DNA of 57,274 nucleotides from an uncultured Alkalilimnicola sp. (GCA_937951875.1 CALGAN010000060.1:1-57274); one strand, 5' to 3'. Positions 26,429-35,534 are shown, counted from the first letter of the stretch. Made by a program: numbers and translations. Notes: a model not told the origin generated them from the letters alone.

Positions 26429-26542
26429 CCGCCGCCCGACTCCGGTTCTTAGTCTTGACGACTAGTAAGTCACAGAGCGGCGGATAAATCAAGAAAAAGC
26501 GTGATCCTATATATGGATAGACTGCATTCCTTGCACGTGATC

Positions 26543-27010
26543 TTAGATAACACCTAGCCGCGACAGGACTTCCTCGCCGGCCGGCGAGGCCGCGCTCAGC
26601 GCCGCCTCGCGTCCGTCGCCGACCGGCCGCAGGCGGATGATCAGGTCCGGCGGCGGCAACATGCCTTGGCCCCGGCTCGGCCATTCGATCAGCAGCACGC
26701 AAGGCTCGACCAGCAGATCCCGCAGTCCGAGGTATTCGAGCTCCTCGGGGTCGGCCAGGCGGTACAGGTCCAGGTGGTAATAGGCGCGCTCACCCAGCCG
26801 GTATGGTTCGATCAGCGTGTAGGTTGGGCTGCGCACCCGGCCCTCATGGCCGGCGGCGTGCAGCAGCGCCCGGGTCAGCGTGGTCTTGCCGGCGCCCAGA
26901 TCACCTTCGAGATAGATCACCAGCCGCGGCGGCAGCGCCGCCGCCAGGCGGGCGCCCAGCGCGGCGGTGGCGTCGGCGTCGGCGAGAACGACGGTCGCTT
27001 CCCGCGTCAT
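26543..27010 (-). CDS. tsaE: tRNA threonylcarbamoyladenosine biosynthesis ATPase TsaE
   Basis: ATPase of the TsaBDE complex that makes t6A37 on ANN-decoding tRNAs. The 155-aa protein has Walker A GDLGAGKTT near 37-45 and the family motifs SPTYTLIEPY and HLDLYRL. It starts in an ATGA overlap with the nnr stop codon. tsaB and tsaD are not in the window. Confidence 0.96.
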   Translation of the reverse strand: MTREATVVLADADATAALGARLAAALPPRLVIYLEGDLGAGKTTLTRALLHAAGHEGRVRSPTYTLIEPYRLGERAYYHLDLYRLADPEELEYLGLRDLLVEPCVLLIEWPSRGQGMLPPPDLIIRLRPVGDGREAALSAASPAGEEVLSRLGVI

Positions 27011-28476
27011 GCGTTGACCCGGCGACGGAGGTGAGGGAAGAGATCGGTGGCGAGCAGACCGCGCTCGCCGCCAGCCGAGGCGGCATCGTCCGCCGCCTGC
27101 GCGTGCAGCACCACACCGGCCGCCGCGGCTTCGGCCGGCGCCAACCCCTGGGCGAGCAGGCCAGCGATCACGCCGGTCAGCACATCACCCATACCGCCGC
27201 TCGCCATGCCCGGATTGCCGTAGGTGCAGACGCCGGGCACGCCGTCGCGGTCGGCGACCAAGGTGCCCGCCCCTTTCAGCACCGCCACGCCGTCGTAGCG
27301 GTCGAGCAGAGCACGAACCGCGCCGTAGCGGTCGTCCTGCACCTGGGCGCTGGCGATGCCGAGCAGGCGCGCGGCCTCGCCCGGGTGTGGGGTCAGCACC
27401 CAGTCCCGGCGGCGGCGCGGCGCCTCGGCCAGCAGTTGCAGACCGTCGGCATCGACCACTAGCGGCCCAGGGAAGGCTAACGCCCGCTCGAACAGCGCCC
27501 GCGCCCAGTCGTCCCGTCCCAGCCCCGGGCCGATCGCCAGCACGGTGGCGCGCGCCAGCAGGGGTTCGAGGTCGGCCGGACCGTCCACGCCGCGGCACAT
27601 CAGCTCCGGTCGCGCCGCCAGCATGGCAGTGACATGCTCGGCGCGCGTGGCTACCGACACCAGCCCGGCGCCGACCCGGGCGGCAGCCTCGGCGGCCATG
27701 CGCGCCGCCCCGCCCATGCCGTGGTTGCCGCCGATCACCAGCACGTGCCCGAACCAGCCCTTGTGGGCGTCGCGCGCGCGCCGCGGCAGCGCCGGCGGCG
27801 CCAGCAGCCGCGCCATCGGCTGCTCCCGCGCCGGCACGGCCGCCGGCAATCCGAGATCGTCGAGATGCAGTTCCCCGACCAGCGCCGGCCCGGCGCCGGT
27901 GAACAACCCCGCCTTGTGGGCCAGGAAAGTCACGGTCAGCTCGGCGCGCACCGCACAGCCGAGCACCCGGCCGGTGGCGCCGTCGAGGCCGGAGGGAATG
28001 TCCAGTGCCAGCACCGGCCGGCCGGCGGCGTTGACGGCATTCACCGCCTGTGCCCACGCCCCTTCGATCGGCCGGTCGAGACCGGTGCCGAAGATGGCAT
28101 CGACCAGCACGTCAGCCTCGCTCAGCGCCTGGGCGTCGAACGGCTCCAGCCGCCCCCCCGCCGCCAGGTAATCGTCGGCGGCCCGCCGGGCGTCGCCGCG
28201 CAGGCGCGCCATCTCGCCCAGCTGCAGCACCCGCGCCGCCAGCCCGTCGCGCAGCGCCAGACGCGCCACCACGTAGCCGTCGCCGGCGTTGTTGCCCAGC
28301 CCGCAGACCACGGCGATGGCGCCGGCCTGCGGCCAGCGCTCGCGCAACAGGCGATAGGCGGCGGCGCCAGCCCGCTCCATGAGTTTGTAGCCGTCGATGC
28401 CCAGCGTGCCGATGGCGTACGCATCCATGGCGCCCACCTGGGCCGGGGAATAGAGGTTGTGTGCCAGATCGCTCAT
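27007..28476 (-). CDS. nnr: Bifunctional NAD(P)HX epimerase / ADP-dependent NAD(P)HX dehydratase
   Basis: Repairs hydrated NADH and NADPH. The 489-aa protein has an N-terminal YjeF_N epimerase domain (GLGNNAGDGYVVAR) and a C-terminal carbohydrate-kinase-like dehydratase domain with TPHPGEAARL and GNPGMASGGMGDVLTG. The ATG at 28476 has no ribosome-binding site; a TATACT box lies 7 nt upstream, so the mRNA may be leaderless. The open frame further upstream overlaps queG and does not look coding. Confidence 0.95.
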   Translation of the reverse strand: MSDLAHNLYSPAQVGAMDAYAIGTLGIDGYKLMERAGAAAYRLLRERWPQAGAIAVVCGLGNNAGDGYVVARLALRDGLAARVLQLGEMARLRGDARRAADDYLAAGGRLEPFDAQALSEADVLVDAIFGTGLDRPIEGAWAQAVNAVNAAGRPVLALDIPSGLDGATGRVLGCAVRAELTVTFLAHKAGLFTGAGPALVGELHLDDLGLPAAVPAREQPMARLLAPPALPRRARDAHKGWFGHVLVIGGNHGMGGAARMAAEAAARVGAGLVSVATRAEHVTAMLAARPELMCRGVDGPADLEPLLARATVLAIGPGLGRDDWARALFERALAFPGPLVVDADGLQLLAEAPRRRRDWVLTPHPGEAARLLGIASAQVQDDRYGAVRALLDRYDGVAVLKGAGTLVADRDGVPGVCTYGNPGMASGGMGDVLTGVIAGLLAQGLAPAEAAAAGVVLHAQAADDAASAGGERGLLATDLFPHLRRRVNA

Positions 28477-28483
28477 GCCCGGC

Positions 28484-28491
28484 AGTATAAC
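28484..28491. promoter_or_regulatory. Overlapping -10-like boxes of a divergent nnr/queG promoter
   Basis: AGTATAAC reads TATAAC on the plus strand (28486-28491) and TATACT on the minus strand (28489-28484). Only 27 bp separate the two start codons. No good -35 is visible on either strand. Confidence 0.35.
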
Positions 28492-28503
28492 CGAGGGTGT
28501 AGA

Positions 28504-29583
28504 ATGCCCGGCATGTCCCGCGCTTCCCCGGCCATGCCCTCGCCCGACGAACTCGCCGCTCTGATCAAGCGCTGGGGGCGCGAGCTTGGCTTCGCCGAGG
28601 TCGCCATCACCGGCATCGACCTGAGCGGCGAAGAGCCGTATCTGCTCTCCTGGCTGCGCCGCCAATTCCACGGCGACATGCACTACATGGCGCGGCACGG
28701 GCTGAAGCGGGCGCGGCCGGCGCAGCTGGTGCCGGGCACGCTGCGGGTGATATCGGCGCGGATGGATTACCTGAGCTACGACCCGTCGCCGGAGGAAGCC
28801 GCCGACGGCCGCAGGGCGATGATCTCGCGCTACGCGCTCGGCCGCGACTATCACAAACTGCTGCGTCAGCGCCTACAGAAGCTGGCCGAGCGCATCACTA
28901 CATTGGTCGGACCGTTCGGCTACCGCGCCTTCACCGACAGCGCGCCGCTGCTGGAGCGGGCGCTGGCGCGCAATGCCGGGCTGGGCTGGATCGGCAAGAA
29001 CACCATGCTGCTGAGCCGCCAGGGCGGCTCGTACTTCTTCCTCGGCGAACTGCTGACCAATCTGCCGCTACCGGTCGACGCGCCGGTCGGCGCCCACTGC
29101 GGCAGCTGTCGCGCCTGTCTGCACGCCTGCCCGACCGGCGCCATCGTCGGCCCTTACCAGCTCGACGCGCGCCGCTGCATCTCCTACCTCACCATCGAGC
29201 ATTTCGGGCCGATCCCCGAGCCGTTGCGGCCGCTGATCGGCAACCGCGTGTTCGGCTGCGACGACTGTCAGGCGGTCTGCCCCTGGAACAAGTTCGCGCG
29301 ACGCAGCGCCGAGCCGGACTTCCAGCCGCGCCACGGCCTGGAGCGGGCGCGGCTGGTCGAGCTGTTCAACTGGAGCGAGGAGGAGTTCCTGCGTCGCACT
29401 GAGGGTTCGGCGATCCGCCGCCTCGGCCACGAGCGCTGGCTGCGCAACATCGCGGTGGCGCTGGGCAACGGCCCGGCCGACGACGAGGCCATCGCCGCGC
29501 TACAGGCGCGCTTGGACCACCCTTCGCCGCTGGTGCGCGAGCACGTCGCCTGGGCACTGGCGCGCCTGCGCCGCGCCGGTTGA
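28504..29583 (+). CDS. queG: Epoxyqueuosine reductase QueG
   Basis: Cobalamin- and iron-sulfur-dependent enzyme that makes queuosine at the wobble base of GUN tRNAs. The 359-aa protein has the N-terminal cobalamin-binding region and two ferredoxin-like clusters, CGSCRACLHACPTGA and CDDCQAVCPWNKF, followed by a C-terminal HEAT-like repeat. The start at 28504 is supported by GAGGG 6 nt upstream; ATGs at 28513 and 28534 are alternatives. It diverges from nnr and converges on pgi with an 11-bp gap. Confidence 0.95.
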   Translation: MPGMSRASPAMPSPDELAALIKRWGRELGFAEVAITGIDLSGEEPYLLSWLRRQFHGDMHYMARHGLKRARPAQLVPGTLRVISARMDYLSYDPSPEEAADGRRAMISRYALGRDYHKLLRQRLQKLAERITTLVGPFGYRAFTDSAPLLERALARNAGLGWIGKNTMLLSRQGGSYFFLGELLTNLPLPVDAPVGAHCGSCRACLHACPTGAIVGPYQLDARRCISYLTIEHFGPIPEPLRPLIGNRVFGCDDCQAVCPWNKFARRSAEPDFQPRHGLERARLVELFNWSEEEFLRRTEGSAIRRLGHERWLRNIAVALGNGPADDEAIAALQARLDHPSPLVREHVAWALARLRRAG

Positions 29584-29594
29584 TCGCGGCCGCC

Positions 29595-31244
29595 CTAGTC
29601 GGCCAGACCGCGCCAGGCCCGGTACTGCTCGACCAGGCCACGGGTGGAGGCGTCGTGCCGCTCCAACCCCTGGCCCTCGCGCAACGCCGGGACGAGACCT
29701 TCGGCCAGGCGCTTGCCCAGCTCCACGCCCCACTGATCGAAGGCGTTGACCTGCCAGATCACCGACTGGGTGAACACCTTGTGCTCGTACAAGGCGATCA
29801 GGGCGCCGACCAGGCGCGGCGACAGCTCGCGCAGCAGCAAGGTGTTGGTGGGGCGGTTGCCCGGGAACACGCGGTAGGGTAGCAGATAGTCGACCTCCGC
29901 GGCGGACAGCCCCTGCGCCTCCATCTGCGCGCGCGCCTCGGCGGCGGTTTGGCCGCGCATCAGCGCCTCGGTCTGCGCGAACAGGTTGGCCATGAGCTGC
30001 TCGTGATGTTGCTCGAAACGACTGGTCGGCCGCACCACGCCGATGAAGTCGGCCGGCACCGGCTGCGTACCCTGGTGCAGCGCCTGGAAGAAGGCGTGCT
30101 GGCCGACCGTGCCGGTCTGGCCCCACAGCACCGGCACGGTGGCGTAGCTGACGGGCTTGCCGTCCCGGTTCACCGACTTGCCGTTGCTCTCCATCTCCAG
30201 CTGCTGCAGGTAAGCCGGCAGCACCGACAGCCGCTCGCTGTACGGGATCACGGCGTGGGCGCCGTAGCCGAGGAAGTCGGTGTACCAGACGCCGAGCAAC
30301 CCCATCAGCACCGGCATGTTGCGCTCCAGCGGCGCCTCAAGGAAGTGCTTATCCATGGCCTCGGCGCCGGCCAGCAGTTCGCGGAACACGTCCATGCCGC
30401 AGGCCAGGACGACCGGCAGCCCCACCGCCGACCACACCGAGTAGCGGCCGCCCACCCAGTCCCAGACCGAAAAGATCTGCTCGGCGGCGAAGCCGAGCTG
30501 CTCGGCCTTGGCGCGATTGCTGGTGATGGCCAGGAAATGACGGCGGAGGGCCTCCTCGCTGCCCGTGGCTTGCAGGAACCAGTCCCGGGCGGCCTGGGCG
30601 TTGAGGTTGGTTTCCAGCGTACCGAAGCTCTTGGAGGCGATGCTGAACAACGTGCGACGCGGGTCGACGCTATCCAGCGCCTGTTCGAGCTCGACGCCGT
30701 CGATATTGCTGACGAAATGCACCCTCGGCCCGTCGTGCAACGCCGCCAGCGCCTTGAGCACCAACCGCGGACCGAGATCGGAGCCGCCGATGCCGATGTG
30801 CACGATGTCGGTGATCGGCTCGCCGTCGTAGCCGCGGTAGGAACCGTCGCGCACCGCCTCGGCCAGCCGCTGCATGCGCTGCAGCTCCTGCCGCACCTGG
30901 GCGCGCACGTCCTCGCCGCCCACCAGCAGCGGCGTGCGCTCGCTGGAGCGCAGCGCGGTGTGCAGCGCCGCCCGCCGCTCGGTGTCGTTGACCAGATCGC
31001 CGCTGAACAGCCGCTGCCGCCACTGCTCCAGGCCGCTGCTGCGCGCCAGCTCGATCAGCAGCCGGACGGTATCCTCGGTGATCAGGTTCTTCGAGTAATC
31101 GAACAGCAGACCATCGAGCTCCACCGAGAAGCGGCGAAAGCGATGAGGATCCTTCTCGAACAGCTCCCGCAGGGGTAATTCGACGACGACTCTACGGTGG
31201 GCGAGCAGCGACAGCCACGACGGGCTCTGCCTCAGGTCGGCCAT
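29595..31244 (-). CDS. pgi: Glucose-6-phosphate isomerase
   Basis: Interconverts glucose 6-phosphate and fructose 6-phosphate. The ATG at 31244 with GGAG 6 nt upstream gives 549 aa, the same as E. coli. Family signatures are present: SKSFGTLETN, the longer PGI signature around GYGAHAVIPYSERL, and GQTGTVGQHAF. A 177-bp gap separates it from panD; TATAGT (31392-31387) with a poor -35 may be its own promoter. That gap also holds two copies of GCCCGGGC that can pair. Confidence 0.97.
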   Translation of the reverse strand: MADLRQSPSWLSLLAHRRVVVELPLRELFEKDPHRFRRFSVELDGLLFDYSKNLITEDTVRLLIELARSSGLEQWRQRLFSGDLVNDTERRAALHTALRSSERTPLLVGGEDVRAQVRQELQRMQRLAEAVRDGSYRGYDGEPITDIVHIGIGGSDLGPRLVLKALAALHDGPRVHFVSNIDGVELEQALDSVDPRRTLFSIASKSFGTLETNLNAQAARDWFLQATGSEEALRRHFLAITSNRAKAEQLGFAAEQIFSVWDWVGGRYSVWSAVGLPVVLACGMDVFRELLAGAEAMDKHFLEAPLERNMPVLMGLLGVWYTDFLGYGAHAVIPYSERLSVLPAYLQQLEMESNGKSVNRDGKPVSYATVPVLWGQTGTVGQHAFFQALHQGTQPVPADFIGVVRPTSRFEQHHEQLMANLFAQTEALMRGQTAAEARAQMEAQGLSAAEVDYLLPYRVFPGNRPTNTLLLRELSPRLVGALIALYEHKVFTQSVIWQVNAFDQWGVELGKRLAEGLVPALREGQGLERHDASTRGLVEQYRAWRGLAD

Positions 31245-31421
31245 TACCATCTCCGTCCATTTGCAATGGGGCGGGCGCTCAGGCACCCGCAGCCTGGCTT
31301 ATTGTTGATTTTGCGGCGCTCAGCGGCCGGATCGGGGAAACCCCGGCCCGGGCGCACGGCCCGGGCTCGGCGGCGAACAAACAGAGACTATAAGGGCTCG
31401 ACTGGATAAAGCGAAGGCCGC

Positions 31422-31802
31422 TTAGGCGACCTGCAAGGGCACTTCCTTGCGGCGATTGACGATGCGGTTGTTCTCGTCGCAGTAGATCAGCGTCGGCTGA
31501 TGCTTGGCCGCCTCGGCCGCATCCATGTTCGCATAAGCGCAGATGATGATGCGATCGCCGACGCTCGCCTTATGGGCCGCCGCGCCGTTGATCGAGATGA
31601 TGCCGGCGCCGGCCTCGCCGCGGATGGCGTAGGTGGTGAAGCGCTCGCCGTTGGCGACGTTGTAGATCTGGATCTGCTCGTGCTCGAGAATGCCAGCCGC
31701 GTCCATGAGATCGCCATCGATGGCGCACGATCCTTCGTAATCCAGCTCGGTGTGAGTAACGCGGGCCTGGTGCAGTTTGCACTTCAGCATGATCAGCTGC
31801 AT
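31422..31802 (-). CDS. panD: Aspartate 1-decarboxylase precursor
   Basis: Pyruvoyl enzyme that makes beta-alanine for pantothenate. The 126-aa proenzyme has the self-cleavage site Gly24-Ser25 in YEGSCAIDG, which yields the pyruvoyl-bearing alpha chain, and the catalytic Tyr-containing YAIRGEAGSG-like segment. It follows panC in the order panC-panD-pgi. Confidence 0.97.
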   Translation of the reverse strand: MQLIMLKCKLHQARVTHTELDYEGSCAIDGDLMDAAGILEHEQIQIYNVANGERFTTYAIRGEAGAGIISINGAAAHKASVGDRIIICAYANMDAAEAAKHQPTLIYCDENNRIVNRRKEVPLQVA

Positions 31803-31904
31803 GTTCGGTTCACCGTTGCTGTTGTGTGCCTACGGTCGGCGCGCCGGTCGCGTCCGCAACCCTGAAGCGGCCGTCAGTTGCGCAAGGCGAAGCATTATCG
31901 CCGT

Positions 31905-32762
31905 TTACTTGGGGGGGTTCAACGATACTTCCCGATTATCGAGAAGCCGCGCACGCCCCAGCCATGCCGCCGCGAGGATCACCAGCTCGCGATCGCTTTC
32001 GGTCGGTTCGGCCAGATCGGCTTGGCGACGGATCGTCACGTAGTCGGTGCGCATGCCGCCGGCGTCCAGCGCCTGTCGCGTCCAGGCCTCCACCTCGGCC
32101 ACGGCGGCACCGCTCCGCAGCCGCTGCTCGGCCGCCTCCAGAGTGCGCGCCAGCAACGGCGCCAGCGCCCGCTCCTCGGGGGTCAGGTAGCCGTTGCGGG
32201 AGCTCATGGCCAGGCCATCGGCCTCGCGCACGGTGTCCACCGGCAGGATGCGCACCGGGAAATCCAGATCGCGCACCATGCGCTCGATCACCTTGACCTG
32301 CTGGTAGTCCTTCTTGCCGAAAGCGGCCACGTCCGGCTGCACGATGTTGAACAGCTTGCTCACCACCGTGGCCACACCGGCGAAATGGCCCGGGCGGGAG
32401 AGACCGCAGGCCACGTCGGTGATTTCCGTCACTTCCACGCGTGTGCGCAGCCGCGGACCATCCGGGTACATCTCCGCCACCGACGGCACGAACACCGCGT
32501 CCACACCAAGCGGCGCCAGCTGCGCCAGATCCGCTTCCAAAGTGCGCGGGTAGCCGTCGTAGTCCTCGTTGGCGCCGAACTGGGTCGGATTGACGAAGAT
32601 GCTGACCACGATCCGGTCCACTTCCGGCCGCAGGCGCTCCACCAGGGTCAAGTGGCCCCGATGCAGATTACCCATGGTCGGGACCAGCCCGATACGCGCT
32701 CCCTGCCCGCGCCAGGCAGCTACTCGAGAGCGGAGATCGGCAATGCGGTGTACGGTTTCCAT
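31905..32762 (-). CDS. panC: Pantothenate synthetase
   Basis: ATP-dependent ligase that joins pantoate and beta-alanine. The 285-aa protein shows the HIGH-like motif in PTMGNLHRGHL, the pantoate-binding FGKKDYQQ, and the KMSKS-like MSSRN. It lies 54 bp after the deoxynucleoside kinase gene. panB, often found just upstream of panC, is not there. Confidence 0.97.
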   Translation of the reverse strand: METVHRIADLRSRVAAWRGQGARIGLVPTMGNLHRGHLTLVERLRPEVDRIVVSIFVNPTQFGANEDYDGYPRTLEADLAQLAPLGVDAVFVPSVAEMYPDGPRLRTRVEVTEITDVACGLSRPGHFAGVATVVSKLFNIVQPDVAAFGKKDYQQVKVIERMVRDLDFPVRILPVDTVREADGLAMSSRNGYLTPEERALAPLLARTLEAAEQRLRSGAAVAEVEAWTRQALDAGGMRTDYVTIRRQADLAEPTESDRELVILAAAWLGRARLLDNREVSLNPPK

Positions 32763-32816
32763 AAGCTCAGCTTCGTGCTCCAGCTGCGGATGGGCCTAGC
32801 GGCGCCGGCCGGCGCC

Positions 32817-33467
32817 TCACAGCCCGATGGGCGTGGGATTGAAATAGTGACGACCGCTCGAAACCGAGCGGATGCGATCGAGCAACATGGCGTAATCCCG
32901 CTCGCTATCGACCGGATTGATATCCCGGGTGTTGACGATGAGCAACGGCGAGCGGTCGTAGTGATAGAAGAACTTGATATAGGCCTCGCTCAGGCGCTCC
33001 AGATACTCGGCGGTGATGTTCTGCTCGTAGGGGATACCGCGCTGGGCGATGCGCTTGAGCAGCACGTCCACCGGCGCCTGCAGATAGATCACCAGGTCCG
33101 GCTCCGGCACCTCCAGCGCCAGCTCCCGGAAGATCCGGTCATACAGCGCGAACTCGTGCTCGTCCAGATTGAGCGCGGCGAACACCCGGTCCTTGTCGAA
33201 CAGATAGTCGGCCACCAGCCGGGGACGGAACAGATCGGCCTGGCGCAGCGCCCGCAGCTGCTCGGCGCGCTGCATCAGGAAGTAGAGCTGGGCGGGGAAG
33301 GCACCGGCGCGGGGATCCTGATAGAAGCGCTCCAGGAACGGGTTCTGCTCCGCTTTCTCCAGCAGCAGATCGGCACCGAAGGCCTGCGCCAAGCGCCGGG
33401 CAAGACTGGTCTTGCCGACGCCGATCGGCCCCTCCACCACGATGTGCCGAAATTCCCGCTGCCCCAT
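32817..33467 (-). CDS. Deoxynucleoside kinase (deoxyadenosine/deoxyguanosine kinase family)
   Basis: Salvage kinase that phosphorylates deoxynucleosides with ATP. The 216-aa protein has a P-loop GPIGVGKTS near residues 14-22, the family EKAEQNPFLERFY segment and a C-terminal lid region. Substrate choice cannot be read from sequence. GAGG precedes the ATG, and the gene starts 6 bp after folK. This kinase is commonly found between folK and pan genes in gammaproteobacteria. Confidence 0.85.
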   Translation of the reverse strand: MGQREFRHIVVEGPIGVGKTSLARRLAQAFGADLLLEKAEQNPFLERFYQDPRAGAFPAQLYFLMQRAEQLRALRQADLFRPRLVADYLFDKDRVFAALNLDEHEFALYDRIFRELALEVPEPDLVIYLQAPVDVLLKRIAQRGIPYEQNITAEYLERLSEAYIKFFYHYDRSPLLIVNTRDINPVDSERDYAMLLDRIRSVSSGRHYFNPTPIGL

Positions 33468-33473
33468 GTCGCC

Positions 33474-34001
33474 TCAGTCCTGCGCGCCGGCCCCCGCCGG
33501 GGCGATACGTACCAGCCCGGACGCCGGAAAACGCCGAGCCAGCTCGCTGACCCGCCCGTGCCCGGGCACCCAAAGATCGGGCCCGATTTCGGCCAGAGGA
33601 TACAGGACGAAATTTCGCTCGTGGAGACCGGGATGAGGCACGGTCAGGCTCGGCAAATTCAGCACTTGCTCGCCCCACAGCAGTAGGTCGAGGTCGAGCG
33701 TGCGCGGCCCCCACCGCCGCAGCCGCACCCGCCCATGCGCTGCCTCGATGGCTTGCAGCGCCGCCAGGAACGGCAGCGGCTCCATGGAGGTGCGCAGCAG
33801 CGCCGCGGCATTGACGTAATCGGGCTGGTCCTGCGGCCCCATCGGCGGGTTGCGGTACAGCGACGAGGCGGCGCACAGCTCGGTGTCAGGCAGCTCGGCC
33901 AGCCGCCGCAGCCCCTCGGTCACCTGCCACACCGGGTCGTCCAGGTTGCTGCCCAGCCCCACGGCCACCAGCGTGGCATCCGCCCGCATGCCCGCGCTCA
34001 T
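33474..34001 (-). CDS. folK: 2-amino-4-hydroxy-6-hydroxymethyldihydropteridine pyrophosphokinase
   Basis: Transfers pyrophosphate to the pterin in folate synthesis. The 175-aa protein starts in an ATGA overlap with the pcnB stop codon. It carries GLGSNLDDP at the N-terminus, the HPPK signature RWGPRTLDLDLLLWG and VPHPGLHERNFVLYPLAEI. Coupling to pcnB is the standard gammaproteobacterial arrangement. Confidence 0.97.
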   Translation of the reverse strand: MSAGMRADATLVAVGLGSNLDDPVWQVTEGLRRLAELPDTELCAASSLYRNPPMGPQDQPDYVNAAALLRTSMEPLPFLAALQAIEAAHGRVRLRRWGPRTLDLDLLLWGEQVLNLPSLTVPHPGLHERNFVLYPLAEIGPDLWVPGHGRVSELARRFPASGLVRIAPAGAGAQD

Positions 34002-35317
34002 TGGTCGCCGGCCGCTTTCTTGCGCCGCCGCCGGCGCCGCCGCCGAGGCGCTTCGGCCGCCTCGGCCGTCGCCAGCGCCTGACGCTGCTCGTCGCTCCCG
34101 TCCACGAACTGCCGCCACCAATCGGCCAGTTCCGCCGGCACCTCGCCGACCTCGGCGCGCAACAGCATGAAGTCGTAGGCGGCGCGGAAGCGCGGATGGG
34201 TGACCAGGCGCTGCGCCCGCTTACCCTGACGGCGCTCGAAGCGCGGCTGCAGGCTCCAGATCTCCCGCATGGGGATGCTGAAGCGCTTAGGGATGCCGAC
34301 CCGTTCGAGCTGCTCCTGCAGCACCGCCTGCGCCGCCTCCTGCAGGGCCAGGTACTCCTCCATCCCCTCGGCCATGCGGGCCTTGGCCGCCTCCTGCACC
34401 GCCGGCCACAGCAGCGCGGCGAACAGGAAGGTGGGCGTTACCGGCTTGCCCTCGGCGATGCGCTGATCGGTATTCTGCAAGGCTCGGGAGATGAACTGCA
34501 CGCCGATGCCGAACTCGTCGCGCTCGAGCGCCGCCTCCACCGCCGGGAACAGCTGGCCGAACAGCCGGTAGTGGCGCAAGGCCTCGAAGGTCTCCTGCGC
34601 CTTGCCGGCCATCAGCAGCTTGAGGCACTCCTCGAACAGCCGAGCCGAGGGAATCTGCGCCAGCAGCGGGGCCATCTCCGGAATGAGCGCGGCGGTGCGC
34701 TCCTCGATCCGAAAACCGAGCTTCACGGCAAAGCGGACCGCCCGCAGCATCCGCACCGGATCCTCGCGGTAGCGCACCGCCGGATCGCCGATCAGGCGAA
34801 CCACGCCTTGCTCCAGGTCGGCCATGCCGCCGGCGTGGTCGACCACGGTGAAATCGGCAATGTTGTAATATAAGGAGTTGATCGTGAAGTCGCGCCGCAG
34901 CGCGTCCTCGGCCAGCGTGCCGTACACGTTGTCGCGCACGATCAGGCCGTCCTCGTCGACCACCCGCTCTTCGCCGTCCTCGGCCGGGTCGTGCAGCGCG
35001 CGGAACGTGGCGACCTCGATGATCTCCGATCCGAAATGCACATGGGCAAGGCGGAAGCGCCGGCCGATCAGCCGGCAGTTGCGGAACAGCTCGCGCACCG
35101 CCTCGGGGCGGGCGTTGGTGGCAATGTCGAAATCCTTCGGCTCCCGACCCAGCGACAGATCGCGGACGCCGCCGCCTACCAGATACGCTTCATACCCCGC
35201 CCCCCGCAAGCGATACAGCACTTTCAATGCGTTATCGCTGATATTGGCCCGCGAGATCCGATGCTGGGAGCGGGGGATGATCAGGGGGCGGACAGTGGTG
35301 TCTTGGTCGTGCGTCAC
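33998..35317 (-). CDS. pcnB: Poly(A) polymerase I
   Basis: Adds poly(A) tails that mark RNA for decay. The 439-aa class II nucleotidyltransferase has GGGVRDLSLGREPKDFDIAT, with DFD as the catalytic acidic pair. The head/neck domains and a very basic C-terminus (a run of Arg and Lys before AAGDQ) match PcnB rather than the shorter tRNA CCA-adding enzyme. It diverges from tRNA-Glu; the 114-bp gap holds the tRNA promoter and presumably its own. Confidence 0.95.
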   Translation of the reverse strand: MTHDQDTTVRPLIIPRSQHRISRANISDNALKVLYRLRGAGYEAYLVGGGVRDLSLGREPKDFDIATNARPEAVRELFRNCRLIGRRFRLAHVHFGSEIIEVATFRALHDPAEDGEERVVDEDGLIVRDNVYGTLAEDALRRDFTINSLYYNIADFTVVDHAGGMADLEQGVVRLIGDPAVRYREDPVRMLRAVRFAVKLGFRIEERTAALIPEMAPLLAQIPSARLFEECLKLLMAGKAQETFEALRHYRLFGQLFPAVEAALERDEFGIGVQFISRALQNTDQRIAEGKPVTPTFLFAALLWPAVQEAAKARMAEGMEEYLALQEAAQAVLQEQLERVGIPKRFSIPMREIWSLQPRFERRQGKRAQRLVTHPRFRAAYDFMLLRAEVGEVPAELADWWRQFVDGSDEQRQALATAEAAEAPRRRRRRRRKKAAGDQ

Positions 35318-35334
35318 TACGGCTCTATTAGCAC

Positions 35335-35362
35335 TTGAGCTAATGAAAAGAGCGCGTATAAT
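35335..35362 (+). promoter_or_regulatory. Sigma-70 promoter of tRNA-Glu(CTC)
   Basis: TTGAGC (35335-35340), a 16-nt spacer and a perfect TATAAT (35357-35362). A TTAGC/GCTAA inverted repeat (35328-35343) overlaps the -35. The predicted start is about 60 nt before the tRNA. Confidence 0.75.
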
Positions 35363-35431
35363 AGCACCGCCGACAGCGCAGTGCAGATCTGGCTAACACC
35401 AAATCATCCGCGTTCGTCAGGAACAACCTCC

Positions 35432-35507
35432 GCTCCCATCGTCTAGCGGTCTAGGACGCTGCCCTCTCAAGGCAGAAACCCGGGTTCGATTCCCGGTGGG
35501 AGCGCCA
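35432..35507 (+). tRNA. tRNA-Glu(CTC)
   Basis: A 76-nt tRNA with acceptor GCTCCCA/TGGGAGC, discriminator G, encoded CCA, anticodon CTC in the loop of CTGCCCTCTCAAGGCAG, and T-loop GTTCGATTC. No terminator follows; the next gene begins 27 bp later. Confidence 0.96.
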
Positions 35508-35534
35508 ACTTCCTCCAGCCCGACCGGGCACCGC

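Noticed and set aside
28500..28505. TAGAAT as a queG -10 box
   Set aside because: It overlaps the start codon best supported by the ribosome-binding site GAGGG, and has no -35.
31340..31390. Terminator between panD and pgi
   Set aside because: The paired GCCCGGGC copies lack a T-run and are self-complementary octamers that a GC-rich genome produces easily.
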